A stretch of 64,000 bases of DNA from positions 248,001 to 312,000 of the forward strand of contig JAHLKF010000018.1 of assembly GCA_025558075.1 (NCBI GenBank). The letters are read 5' to 3'. Made by a program: the position numbers and the translations under genes. Source of the DNA: Gaertneriomyces semiglobifer. Lineage: Eukaryota > Chytridiomycota > Chytridiomycetes > Spizellomycetales > Spizellomycetaceae. The notes below the pieces were generated by a model. It did no database searches. It saw only the letters and a list, made by a program, of their open reading frames with translations, and was not told the DNA's origin. This document shows positions 1 to 11,738 of this stretch, one piece after another (position 1 is the first letter of the stretch; every line of letters starts with the position of its first letter).

Positions 1-1082
1 TCCAAATCCATCGTGGGACTCGTCACCATCTCGCTCACCAACACCCCTCCTCCCATATGAGTATGATTCTCTCGACTATCTGCAGAGACAGCGGCAGTGG
101 CGTCACCCACATCCGCGTCGTGATGTGATATGAGGTCATACGAATCCGTTTCGCTATCCACATCCTCTGTCGTTGTAACATTTATCGAAGAGGAAACCGA
201 GGATGCTGATGATGATGGGACTCTCATCCTCATCCCAACATCCTCACCACGTTTCGTATTGCATTTGTCTGTCTCGTGCGTTTGGTCCAGTCGACACATC
301 AAGGAACTTTCTGCCCTCCGCAACCTAGGACTCATTTTCCGCTTTCCAATATCATTACTCCCACTATCATTACTCCCACTATCGGTACTCCCACCACCAC
401 CCCATTGAAGAACTCCAAACACGCCAACACCCAGCACCACACACATACTCCCCAATACCACCGCTCGCTTCCCACTCCACTGTCGCATAACCCATCGTCC
501 CACACCATTATAACTCTTCGAAGTAGCACCAGCAGCACCAACAGTAGCACCAGTAGTAGTGGTTGTGGTTGTGGTACGGTGGTGCGTACGTTTCCAGATA
601 CGTAACGCCACCACAACGACCACACCCAAAACCGTCACACTTCCTCCCCACTTCACCGCCTTTGCAGCATTTCCCCCCTTTGTTGTATTTCCACCTTTTC
701 CATTCTCGTAACTCTTGTCGGCATGTGCGGATGATGTTGATGTTGGGTTCAGGATATCATCTCCACTGAGAGAACTCACAGCACGTCGTAATCGGCCTTC
801 ATATGGTCGACTCACTACCTCATTATTATAACTATCATTGTTAGAATTGTCGCGATTGTTGTTGTTGTTGTGGCTGTGATTGTTGTCTGGGTTGTTTGGA
901 AAGAGTGTAGACGGCCGTCGCGGAGTGGGATACGCTCGTGCAATACCAACAGTCGTAGTATTCGTATTCGTATTCGTAGGAGTAGAAGTAGGAGGAGTAG
1001 GAGTAAGAGTGTCGGTTTGTTGAGGTGGACGCACACCCATCACCTCTTGATGGTGATGTTTCTTCTTCTTCGATGAAGGCAT
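1..1082 (-). CDS. Unrecognised two-TM, low-complexity protein (partial, 3' end off window)
   Basis: An open frame runs without a stop from an ATG at 1082-1080 to the left edge: 360 codons. The N-terminus begins MPSSKKKKHHHQ, followed by Pro/Thr/Asn-rich low complexity to about residue 90. Two hydrophobic segments lie at about residues 147-162 (Val/Leu-rich, followed by RIWKR) and 206-226 (between KRAVVLG and VLQW), separated by a Thr/Ala-rich linker. The rest is Ser/Thr/Asp-rich and acidic. Nothing resembles a family I know. The two segments suggest a membrane hairpin with both tails on the same side. A second in-frame ATG at codon 15 is an alternative start. That the frame stays open through strongly biased repeats with ordinary hydrophilic sequence between them supports coding. 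The function is unknown. Confidence 0.6.
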   Translation of the reverse strand, partial: MPSSKKKKHHHQEVMGVRPPQQTDTLTPTPPTSTPTNTNTNTTTVGIARAYPTPRRPSTLFPNNPDNNHSHNNNNNRDNSNNDSYNNEVVSRPYEGRLRRAVSSLSGDDILNPTSTSSAHADKSYENGKGGNTTKGGNAAKAVKWGGSVTVLGVVVVVALRIWKRTHHRTTTTTTTTGATVGAAGATSKSYNGVGRWVMRQWSGKRAVVLGSMCVVLGVGVFGVLQWGGGGSTDSGSNDSGSNDIGKRKMSPRLRRAESSLMCRLDQTHETDKCNTKRGEDVGMRMRVPSSSASSVSSSINVTTTEDVDSETDSYDLISHHDADVGDATAAVSADSRENHTHMGGGVLVSEMVTSPTMDL

Positions 1083-2100
1083 GCGAGTAGTTTCAATGGT
1101 TTAATGGTTCAATGGTTCGAGAGCGAAGAGCAAGGAGAGCAAGGAGAGCAAGGAGCGCAAAGAGATGGAGGCTAACAGCAGCTAGGTGGGGCGACGTATT
1201 CGTCGTTGATGGTCGAGTCGGTATGGGTGCGGTACGGGTATCACACACACGTTCTTCCTACGCTCCACCCCCAGGTCAACTCTAAATCCAGATCAATAAC
1301 CCTTCCCTCCCGGTTTTAATTCCCAGATCCCCCCCCCCAAACAAAAAAGAAAAAAAAAATCAACGACAATCGGTCTTGTCTGTCTCTATCCCTGTCGGTG
1401 TGTTTGTGTTTGTGTGTCGATACCGCTTCCTCTCGATCTACACACACTCAAACCATCCCCACCTTCTTGCTTTCGACCTTTTTTTCAATTCCAAAACACA
1501 ACACACACAACCATTTCCAACCACACACTCACAGAACGCGGGAGACGCACTATACCCCACTAACAACCAAAAAAGACCCTCCCTTTAGATAAAACCCGTT
1601 CCAAAACGTCGAGTGTGGGAACGCCACCAGTAAAATCCAACCCGTCGACTGTCAAAACCCTGTCGAAAACCCTGCGTACAAACGTAATTCCCTGTGTGGT
1701 GTTGGTGTTGGTGCTGGTGTTGGTGTTGGTGTTGGTGTACTTATAATATATATATATATCCTTGGTTGGAAGTATTTGCATATAACTTGTGTGCATGTGT
1801 AGCACACAGACCACCGTCCGTACCTGCCAACATTTAACAAAAACTCCGCCCAAAAAGAATTTCGGTAAGCGCGTCGTAACAAACACCTTGCAACCGCGTT
1901 CTGAACTTCTTCGCCTGCAACTCCTAACGTACTAACAACGTAAGAATGTACAGAAGAACCACACAGCACAGCACAAATGCACAGAGCAAAACCATCAGAG
2001 AAATGTCAAAGACTATTAAAAGAGTCGATATAAAATCCATCATACATAAAAAAAGAAACCCAACAACCCAACACCACAAAAACACAACCACATAAACAAT
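1083..2100. other. Intergenic region with microsatellites
   Basis: This stretch lies between the start of the partial gene and the stop of the PDR transporter. It holds an imperfect GAGCAAGGA tandem at about 1120-1165, C-rich and A-rich runs at 1328-1358, CA-rich sequence, a (GGTGTT)n array at about 1698-1738 and a short TA run at 1745-1760. Short ORFs here follow the repeats and look spurious. I see no further gene. Confidence 0.6.
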
Positions 2101-5100
2101 CTAATTCTTCTTCTTCTTCTCCTCCTTCTTATTCGTTTTGGGCACCCTCACCCACCAATAAATAAACACCGCCATCCCCGCATTAAACACAATATACACC
2201 CACAACAGCCCAAAATTCCTCCACCTCCGTCCATAATCACTGCTCACCGCCTTCAAAAACACATTCGTATCTCCAATCGGACACAACTGACACTCGCTCG
2301 TCGCAGACGGGTTTCCGACATACCCGCCCATCGCACTCGTGTAGGGCTCCAAATACTCTAAACACGTCTGTCCACTCACGGGGTTCATCACCAAAAACTC
2401 AATGTCGGAACAGACAACATTCGTGTTGGCAACACCCGTGGCTAACATCCCATCAATCAAATACGTAAACGGACTCACACGGTACATCCAGATCCAGAAA
2501 CGGGGTAAAACATCAGGTCCAGCCAATACACCACAGAAAATCAGACACAGCGAGAAGGCCAGTTGCGCGAGGTTTCCTGCGGTTTCGGCACTGTCCATCC
2601 CCGCAATACACATGTCCGTGAACGTCGATGTGAACAAGAGGAACGCCCAAATAAACAGGAACATGAGGAACCCGCGCTCCGCTACCGCGTCGGTCTCGAT
2701 CGCGTTACGGTACATCCCAATAGGGTAGTACCAACACACGTACATCAGAATCGCCATCAACGTCTGCCACGGGATCTCCACAATAATGTTGCTCAGCATA
2801 AACGCTTTCCATGAATAAGTCTTGCTAGGGCGTTCACGGACTTCGTACAAGGACCGTTGGATCACAAAGTGGGGCATGATCTGCTGCACCAATTGTCCAA
2901 ACACTGTCAACATCAAGAAGAGCGAGAACATTTGGTTCTGCAACCCCTGTTGTGAATTCGCCGCTTTGAAGAACGAGAAGCCGATGAACAGTGCCGTGGC
3001 GACACACAAGGCGGTTTTCGAGAAAATGTAGACCGGACTACGCCAGTATTGCTGGAACACCCGCTTGGTGACTTCGACCATTTGTTCGCCCAACGGCGCC
3101 GCAAACTCGTCATAGGCGTGTTGCGCAATGTCGCCCTCGGACCGCTTGATCGCCACGACTGGGAGCTCCTCCTTCATCCTCGCCAACTCGTTCCTCACAC
3201 CCTGGAACTCGGGCGAATCCTTCCACGTCTGGTGCCAATCGATCTCCGTGTGTGACCCAGGCGCAGCTCCAATGACTTCCAACATCCATTCGGCAGGATT
3301 AGCGCCAGGAGGACACGGGAACGCCCCGTTCCGCTCAAAGTAACTCGTCAACACCTCCGAGTTCTTTCCAATATCCCCGAAATAAACTGTCCGTCCACCT
3401 TTAGCCAGGAACAACAACCGCTCAAACCGCTGGAACAACATGGCAGACGGCTGATGGATCGTGCACAAAATTGCTTGTCCGTTCTTGGTCAGCTTTTCCA
3501 TCAGATCGCAAATCGCCCAGGACGTCTGCGAGTCCAGACCCGATGTCGGTTCGTCGAGGAACAGCAACAACTGGGGTTTGGCTGCAAGTTCGACACCAAT
3601 GGTCAGACGCTTGCGTTGCTCAACGTTCAGACCTTCACCGGGAACACCCACAACGGCATCCGCATAGTCTTCCATGTCGAGGAGCTTGATGACTTCATCG
3701 ACATATGCAATCTTTTCATCGCGCGAAATATGGCGCGGTTGACGCATCAGCGCCGAAAACGTGAGCGCTTCACGTACCGTAGAGGTCTCGAGGTGAAGAT
3801 CTTGTTGTTGGACGTACCCCGTTTTGCGTTGGAAGGACGTGTCGCGCTGTTGACCGTCGACCAGCATTTCTCCCGTGACAACACCCATGGTCACACGTGT
3901 CGCAAGGACATCAAGAAGCGTCGTTTTACCGGCACCACTGACACCCATCAAAGCCGTCAACGTTCCAGGCTTCACCCATCCATCTACATGATCCAAAATC
4001 CGTCGATGTTCTCCTTTAATAGTAATGTCATAGCACACGTCTTGCCAGTGGAACACGGCCGTCTGCTTCTGAATCACAGCAGCAACATCCACCTCCTTTT
4101 TCCCGCCCAAAGCGTGACGGGCCACACCCCCGTTTCCAACACCCCCCATTTCCACATCATCTCCCTTTTTGTTTCCGTTCCCGTTCCCAAGGGTCGTGAG
4201 GGATGCAGGCAAGTGTCCACGACGGAAAAGCAGCACTTCTCCTTTGGACTTTTTGGCAGAAATGAACTCGGTGGTCAAGAGATGCAGGAATCCGAATCCA
4301 AACATGAATCCAACCATGATTCCGATATTGCGCCATTTGTGAGCGTGCGTATACTCGTACGCAAGCTGAATGTAGCGATCGCCATCCACATAGTTGGTGC
4401 CGGGAATAGATCCCACCGTCATACAGACCGTGTTGTCGGCGGCAACTCCTTCATAGCCGGGACCAAAGGGGATGTAGGTAGAACAAGGGAAAACACGGTT
4501 GTGGAACTCGTTGACCATCAAGGACTCGAACCCGTACGCAATGGGATCCAAGTAGTTGATCCACCTGGACCACCCAAGCATGTCCCTGGTAGGAATAGCG
4601 AACCCGGTATACAGCACCAACCCCAAAATCAAGACCGCAGCAGGGGCAAGCGCCTGGTGTAAACTCCTAGAACTACTGGCAATGGTCCGGAACATCATAC
4701 TCATCGCAAGCGTCAGTACAAAACTCGTCAGCACAAAGAAAAAGAATGGGCCCGGTTCGCGACGCAGGTTGGTCATAAAGTACAATGTAATGTTGAAGAT
4801 GATGGCGTTGAGGATCTTGTACGGCATGTCGGTCAACATGGACGCGACGGCTTCCGCAGAAGGATGGTACAAGGCATAACGTGTGTGTTTCTCGACAATG
4901 GGACGTTGAGCGTACAAGGTCAAAATCTCAAGGGCACTTCCAAAGGCGTTCATCAAAATGGCAAAGAACAAGAGCGCGCCACGTGAATAGAAACTCGACG
5001 TGTTTTCGGGGAGGTTGTAGAACACACTTCCGATGATCAGGGACATGATAAAGTTACCGAAAAGTTGGGTCAAAGTCAGGGACGGGTCACCTCTGAGACG

Positions 5101-6886
5101 CTGGAACCCTCTCCAGAGACAGAGTTTAACTTGCTGGGTATACGACAGGGTATACGGGGAAGAGACACTTTGGTGTTTGGCTTGCTGCATACGACGCGAG
5201 TGCTGGAACTTGGCAAGAGCATCGCCACCGATGGCAAACTCTTTGTCGTAGGCCTCAATCTCTTGAATGAGACGTTTGTATTGCTCCGAGCTCTTCCACA
5301 CCTTGACAAATTCGTCAGGCGTGCGGGGAACCTTGTCTTCATAGCCAGCGCGGGCAATCCGCTCTTTCGCCGAGGTCAAGGACGTCAAGAAATCGGCCGT
5401 CGTCTGACGGTCAGGGCAGTGGAATCCGACATCGATCCAAAACTGCTTGGCTTCCTCACATCCACCAAAGTAAATCTGACGACCCTCGTACAGGACAGTG
5501 ACCTTGTCGAACAAGTCGTAGGCAGACTGCGGGGCTTGGTAGATGGCGACGCAAGCGGTGGCGCCCAACATGTCCGTCGACAGCTGGAGGGTTTTACAAA
5601 ACTCGATGGCGTTGGCGGAATCCAGACCACGCGTCGAGTTATCCCAACACTGCAACGGGGCGTTGCTCAGGGCGGCTTCGGCAATGGAAACACGCTTCCG
5701 CTCACCACCCGACACACCACGGATAAAGTCGTTTCCGACACGCGTGTTGATGGTGTGGGAGATACCAAACATGGCCATCACGACATCCCGCATGTGGTCG
5801 GCGTACTCGTGGCGAGTGAGCCCACCGGGGATCCGCCGCGGGGACCGAGCGTAGGCGGCAAAGGAAAGCGTGTCACCCACGGACAACATGGGAAAATGCA
5901 CATCGACCTCGGCAGTGTAAATGGCTTCACCGCGGAAATCCGAGTGCATCTGCTTGGCCGAGATCCCTTGGTAGTTGATGTACGATTTCTCGTCGACGTA
6001 GAAACCGTGGGTTTCACCAGCAATGGTCTTGAGAAAGGTGGAGCACCCACTTCCGGGTGGACCAAGGACGACGAGCATTTCTCCGGCCCGAACGAGACCG
6101 TCAAAGTCGCGCAGGATCTGGATTTTCTTGGGTTTTCCGAGTCCCACGAGGGATTTAGCAGTGGCCCACACGTCGGTGAGCACGCCGCCCACGGTTTTTT
6201 GGTAGTCGGTCTCGTTGTTGTAACCATAGGCGTTCAGGTTGCGAAAGGCGACTCCGGCGGTGCGGTCGGGGTAAGCTTCCGCATGACGGGAGCGGAGCTT
6301 GACGAGCGACTTTGTCCAAGCGCGGGCGGAAAAGTTGGCCGAGGCGGGGTCGAGTTTGCTGTCTTGTTCGGGATCAAACGGGTTGGCAGAGGATGCGACC
6401 GACGTTCCTGATCGCCCGGACCGTCCTGATGCCAGTGACAAGTGCGAACGCTGCGTCATGCGTCTATCGGGAAGAATCGGGAGAGGAATGGGCGAGGCAT
6501 GTTAACATTTTTACATTTTCCCATGCATTCTTCACGCATCTCGCAATAACATTTCGCATTTCCTACCTGGCAAGTTTGCGAACTTCCTCTTCTCTAGCAG
6601 TCTCATCGGCGACATAATGAACGTGGCCAGTCCCACTCAACCTCGGCTGCGACTCGTATCTCGGAGGAGCAGGCGGCGGCGGGGCTAATGCGTCCTTGTT
6701 CTTCAACGCATCCTTTTCGTTATCGCCGACATGAATCTCATGCGTTATATCTTGTTGGTGTTGATGTGAGAGGTGTGCAGTGCGATCATCGCTGGCCTGA
6801 CCGACGGACGGACCCAAAGCAGCGCCTTGAGAGTGCAAGTGATCGTCAATGTTGGTAGGAGCGGTGGGTATGGGAGCCGTAGCCAT
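2101..6886 (-). CDS. PDR-type full-size ABC transporter (ABCG), 1560 aa, two exons
   Basis: Exon 1 is 6886-6567, the intron 6566-6464 (GTAGGA...TAG, with a GTTAAC branch-like site), and exon 2 6463-2101. The join gives [15 protein letters not shown], the usual fungal PDR N-terminal stretch. The order is NBD1-TMD1-NBD2-TMD2. Walker A1 is GPPGSGCS (residues 241-248) with the Lys replaced by Cys, as in fungal PDR proteins. The first signature is VSGGERKR. Walker A2 is GVSGAGKTT, the second signature is the degenerate LNVEQRKR, and Walker B2 runs into [13 protein letters not shown] Lys/Glu-rich tail closes the protein. Length and asymmetry of the two sites match plasma-membrane drug or lipid exporters of the Pdr5/Cdr1 class. 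The substrate cannot be told. A start at the exon 2 ATG (6459) is possible but would lose the conserved N-terminal segment. Confidence 0.95.
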
Positions 6887-7331
6887 CTAATTGTATGTGT
6901 ATCAGAATGTAATCGTTCAGGGAAGAACAGTATATAATAGTAGGGTTGATATGTGGGATGTCAAGGACTCCAATGCCAACGATGCAATGGCAATTGCAAT
7001 GGGCAATGGGGCAATGCTGAGAGTTTAAAAGGTGTGAGAGCGGGGAGCAGCCCTTTAAATAGTTTTTTTTTTTGTGTGTGGCAAGATCCTCTGTCTCTCT
7101 TGGCTCTTGTCTATTCTATTATTATGAGATTACTAGTCTATCTATCTATTCTAATAACTATTAACTAACTTACTATGGGGCACAATTCCAACCATGTCAC
7201 TGTTAAATGGGGGGGGGCCGGGAATGCCGATGAGACGGGGCGGGGGGAATTGAATTTTGGGAATTTAAAAGTTATTAGTTAGTAGCACGCCACGGGTTGA
7301 GATTATCCTTGGTTGAATTTATTATTTATTG

Positions 7332-7367
<36 letters not shown>

Positions 7368-7821
7368 TTAATGTTCTCTCTCTCTCTCGGTCGGCCCCGC
7401 CCCCCCTTTGCATTTATTTAGATCTTCTTGTGTGGGTGTGGCTATGAATAGTAAGTATTTGTGGATGACAAAGGACCAAGCTTCGTTATGATATTATAAT
7501 TCTGTGGTAGTAAATCATGGTTACTGGCGCCATTGGGTTGGCATGTGCGCCGCGCGATATTACCCGCGGGAAGGGCAGTGTGTCCGTGCTTAAATTTAAA
7601 TTTAAAAACATCCCCCGGTTCGGAGCGGTCAAAAAGAGTGTGTTTCCGTCCACGTGAATTACAAATGTGAATGTCATGTGGGTTCATGTGACTTTCCACT
7701 CCTGTTGGCATGGGGATAGGTAGGTGCCGTTGTAAGGATTGGGTCAAATCGATGATTGACTTGCGAGATGCAGGTGTGTGTAAAGTGTGTTGAGAAAAGT
7801 GGGGAATAAAGTTGACACGAG
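6887..7821. other. Divergent promoter region
   Basis: This is the region between the divergent PDR transporter and RNA-binding protein genes. An AT-rich TATATAATAG lies at about 6931-6940, about 45 bp upstream of the PDR ATG in that gene's orientation. It also holds a T10 run near 7060, C-rich and G-rich runs, a (GT)n microsatellite at about 7331-7363, TC repeats, and an E-box CACGTG at about 7651-7656. I see no additional gene. Confidence 0.5.
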
Positions 7822-8554
7822 ATGGGTGATAGGCAAGGTTACTACGATCAAGGAGGGTACAGTAGTGGTGGGGGTGGTGGTTACGGTGGTGGAGGAGGTT
7901 ATAACAGTGGCGGGTACAGCAGTGGCGGTGGTGGGTACGGCCAGCAACAACAACAGCAGCAAGGCTACGGTGGTGGTGGTCAAGGATATGGTGGATCATC
8001 ATACTCCCAACAACAACCGCCATCAGGAGGATCATCAGGTTACGGACGAGGAGGAGGAGGAGGAGGACATCATGCATCTCGAGGTGGTATAGGTGGAAGC
8101 GGATATGATCCATCAGGAGGAGCATCAGGAGGGAAACAGAAATCGTCCGATACAGTCTACGTGACTGGATTACCACGTTCCATCACGGAACAGAAACTCA
8201 TTGAGCTCTTTGGCAGTATCGGAATCATCAAGGTATAGAGATATGGGTGTATAAATATGTCTTTGCGAAATGTTTTAACCGTAAGTTATATATAAACAGA
8301 CGGACAGAAAAACGAACCAGCCCAAAGTGTGGATCTACTATGATAAACAATCGGGACAGCCCAAGGGAGACGCAACAGTCACTTATGACGACCCGTATTC
8401 GTGCGATGGGGCAATCAACTGGTTCGATGGGAAGGAATATGAAGGGAGCGTGTTGCATGTGGAAAGGGCAGAAGTCAAGGCGCCTCCGCCAGGTGGGTGG
8501 AAGACTGGACGAGGGGGACGAGGTGGTGGTGGTGGTGGTGGACGACGGTATTAA
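7822..8554 (+). CDS. FUS/TAF15-like Gly-rich RRM RNA-binding protein, 221 aa, two exons
   Basis: Exon 1 is 7822-8232, the intron 8233-8299 (67 bp), and exon 2 8300-8554. Residues 1-105 are a Gly/Tyr/Ser/Gln low-complexity domain with GYGGGG and Q7 runs, of the type that drives condensate formation in FUS and TAF15. An RRM follows, from DTVYVTGLPRSITEQKL through PKVWIYYDKQSGQPKGDATV to the GSVLHVERAE strand. The join sits inside the RRM at GIIK|TDRK, and the spliced sequence follows the FET-family RRM closely, including the long loop between helix 1 and strand 2. The C-terminus is a short RGG/Gly tail. The RanBP2 zinc finger that follows the RRM in animal FET proteins is absent. Role: nuclear RNA binding, probably transcription or splicing. 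That is family knowledge, not shown here. Confidence 0.88.
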
Positions 8555-9700
8555 ATTGTATTGTATCTTCGATGAGGGGGTGTGAATCTTGATCTTGAGC
8601 GAGTGAAGCGCGTCCACGTGAAGAATTCATGTGATGCCGAGTGATACCACGTGCAGTGATGATGTCATCACCAAGAAATAATATAACTCCGCCCGAACAA
8701 TTTTGCGTGATAATAATAATACTCTGACTGTCGACTGTCAGCGAATTGAAGGAGCCAATTCTTCTCGTCTGGTCATGGTCAGGATCAGGAGCAGCCTGCA
8801 AGCACTGCATGTCAAATGATAGCATCTGTCGAATAATAACGCCATCAGGGCCCATCATCATCATCATCTGCTATCAAAGCCATTGTGCGACTTCAGTTCA
8901 TCCCGCCAACGAAGGCGGCTTCTTTTGTTAAATTCCCCGAGAAACAGCCTTCTATTTTTATTGCATGTGCACACACTGCACACCATCCTGCTCAACTTTT
9001 CATTAGCTGACGTTGCAAGCTCCGCCCAACGCCTCCTCCCCTCCTTCCACCCCACCCTCGCGGGCGTCAAACGGCCAAAGGGATCTAACCAAAAAAAAAA
9101 AAAGGGAAGGCAGTCCTGCACATGCACATTGTAGAACAATCTTGCGCCGGCATCACACCCCACATTTCTTCCATCCATTCCATTCCATTTGTTTGCTGCT
9201 TTGCCATTTCACACCCACACCTGCAATCGATCGTTCAGATTCCGTCTCCTCGACAATCATTCATCGCGCGTAGTTGTTGTTGTTGTTGTGTGGGCGGAAC
9301 AATCTTGAAAAAATCTGCACGTCTGACGTAGCGTGAATTGGAATTATTCTTTTTTACTTTGTGCGTCCAACGTTGCGCCTTGCGCTTGCAATTGCGAAGG
9401 GGGGGGCGAGCGACTCAGTGGGCTTTTTGGATCTTGGGAGACTGGATCTTTTTATTATACCTACACACCCCACGCACATCGTAGAGTGGGGTATATATTG
9501 AGAGAGATATAAACGACGCTTTCTGTGAGAGTGTGGTATGTAATCGAGTATCCCTGTTTCTGTGCTGTGCAAGTCAGTCCACTCATCCATCTCTCGAACC
9601 CGGATCTCAGAAGTTTTCATCAGTTCGCAAAGTGGCAAATAACACTTTTGTGGGATTAACACACACACACACACACAATACACAGTAAACGCAGGGAAGA
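8555..9700. other. Intergenic region
   Basis: This is the region between the RNA-binding protein and GH9 genes. It holds two CACGTG E-boxes (about 8612 and 8648), a near-palindrome GTGATGATGTCATCAC containing a CRE-like TGATGTCA (about 8655-8670), poly-A and poly-T runs, and CA repeats just before the GH9 ATG. Short ORFs on both strands have no recognisable content. Confidence 0.5.
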
Positions 9701-11738
9701 ATGAGAGGGACCCAGTTTACGGCAGTGTCCCTGCTGGTGTTGTGTTGTGCGAGTTTGGTGGATGTGGCGACGGCGCAGGGAACGACTACAGTACCTGCGA
9801 ATGCTCTCACGCCCGATGGACCGGTTGTGGATAGTGCCAAGTACGAGGCACCAAAGGAAGCTAAATATGATTACGTGGATGTAAGTAGTGTGAACTCTCA
9901 CCGCCATCCCTCTGTCGTCCACCATCGCCGGTCATCCGCCGTCCTATGTCGTCTATCCGCTCTCACCACACATTCAACTTACACATGTCCCTTTTTGTTA
10001 GGTTTTGCACAAGTCATATCTGTTTTACTGGGCACAACGGTCTGGCGCCCTTCCCTACAAGCGTCTCGCATGGCGTGGCGATTCCTGTCTCGACTGCAAG
10101 GGTGCGTATGGCGAAGACCTCTCTGGCGCGTGGTACGAAGCCGCCAATACCATGAAATGGGGCGGCCCTTTGGGGTTCACCGTCACCCAACTCGCATGGA
10201 ATGTGTATGAATACGCAGACACCCTCAAACAGATCGGGGAGTACGGGGAAGCCGTGAGCTGGGTGCGTCATGGGGCCGAGTACCTCTTGAACGTGTACAC
10301 TGAAGAAGGCGGAGAGGGACGGTTGGTGGGGAACTTTGGAGTGAGTGCGGCCATGGTCAATGGTAAAGAGGAAGATGTTGATTTCGGATACTTTGGACCG
10401 CCCGAAGAGTGGCCTGCGTGGCGGCCGTTTGGGGTGGACCGACAAGCGTGGTACTGTCGAGCAGGTGGGGCGCAGAACCAGTCGTGTAGTGATATCGCTG
10501 GAGATTATGCGAGTGCGCTTGCTGCGGCTGCGGTGGTGATGAAACCTGTTGATGAAGGGTTTGCCAAACGGTGTCTGGATATGGCGGAACGGATCTTTGC
10601 GTTTGGGAATCAGCATAAAGGGTCGTACATGGACCCGGGGTTTAATGAGTTTGGGTGGAAGACGTATCGCGAGTGGTACCCGTCCTCGGGGTTCACGGAT
10701 GAGCTCGCCTGGGCCTCCACATGGCTCTACATCGCAACCCAAAGCCCCGACTATCTTGCCATTGCGACACAGTACACATCCGCATCAGCGGGCACCAGCG
10801 AGTACAGTTGGGCAGACAAGGGCATGGCCGCGACGATCCTGATGCACCGGGTTGCTCTACAAACGAAAAACGCCCAGTTGGCCCAGACCTACCAAACCAC
10901 GATCGAAGGATACTTTGCTCAATGGTTACCCGGGGGCGCCATCAAACGTACCCCACGTGGTCTCGCCTACCAGTATTTCTGGGGGTCACTCCGTTACGCG
11001 GCCAACACGGCCCACCTCGCCCTCGTCTACGCCAAAACCGACGGCGTCGCCCCCACTCTCCGCACACAATTGGAAACCTTTGCAACACAGCAGATTAATT
11101 ATATGTTGGGTGATTGTGGCCGGTCCTGGGTGGTTGGGTTTGGCAACAAGTCACCGTTGTTGCCGTACCATAAGTCTTCGTATAATGCGTACATCCACTA
11201 CCCCATGCGTGGACAGGATAATGGCGCACAGGGCAACGATTTCTTGAACAGTAACACCCCCAATCGGTTTATTCTTTACGGGGCGTTAGTCGGTGGTCCG
11301 GCCGACGACGATCGGTATGTGGATTCACGACAGAGTTATGAGTATACCGAAGTCACGCAGGATTATAATGCGGGATTTACGGGAGCCGTGACGGGGTTGA
11401 TTGAGATGTATGCCAAGCGGGGGACCAAATTTGCGAGGGCGAGTGATTGTATGTTGGATTTGGGGTGGGAGTATGTCAAGCAGCATGCGACGAATGTGAC
11501 GGAGAAGGATCGGGAGTGGATTAAGCAGGGGGATTGTTATCATGGGTGTGGAGAGTGTGATGAGGCTGTTTTGGAGGAGGTGAGAGAGAGGAATGGGAGT
11601 ACGAATGGGAATGGGAAGGGAAGTAGTAAGCCGGGGAAGGATGGGAAGGAGAGTGAGGAGAGTGCGGGAAGGGTTGTGAGTGTGTGGAGCTTTGGAGTGG
11701 GGCTTGCGGTGGTTGCGGCGGTTGGACTCTTGATGTGA
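9701..11738 (+). CDS. Secreted or membrane-anchored GH9-family protein with altered catalytic Asp motif, 638 aa
   Basis: Exon 1 is 9701-9880, the intron 9881-10001 (121 bp), and exon 2 10002-11738. Residues 1-25 are a signal peptide ending ATAQ. The GH9 (alpha/alpha)6-barrel domain follows, opening YDYVDVLHKSYLFYWAQRSG, with WRGDSC, the AWNVYEY helix, GALVGGP and DYNAGF. The catalytic acid appears conserved as Glu510 (YTEVTQDYNAG). At the site of the GH9 DAGD motif, which carries the catalytic base (Asp58, helped by Asp55, in Thermobifida Cel9A), the sequence reads EAAN (Glu106, Asn109). After a Gly/Ser/Lys-rich linker the C-terminus is a hydrophobic segment (VWSFGVGLAVVAAVG), so it is a TM or GPI anchor signal. 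The fold assignment is firm. Hydrolytic activity is doubtful, and a carbohydrate-binding or otherwise altered role at the cell surface is possible. Confidence 0.92.

Noticed and set aside
3454..4662. 402-codon plus-strand ORF
   Set aside because: It is antisense to the conserved second half of the PDR transporter and carries no recognisable domain.
5065..6411. 448-codon plus-strand ORF
   Set aside because: It is antisense to NBD1 of the PDR transporter; its composition is the complement of that coding sequence.
7442..8176. 244-codon minus-strand ORF rich in His and Leu
   Set aside because: It mirrors the Gly-rich repeats of the FUS-like gene.
10014..10742. 242-codon minus-strand ORF
   Set aside because: It is antisense to the GH9 catalytic domain.
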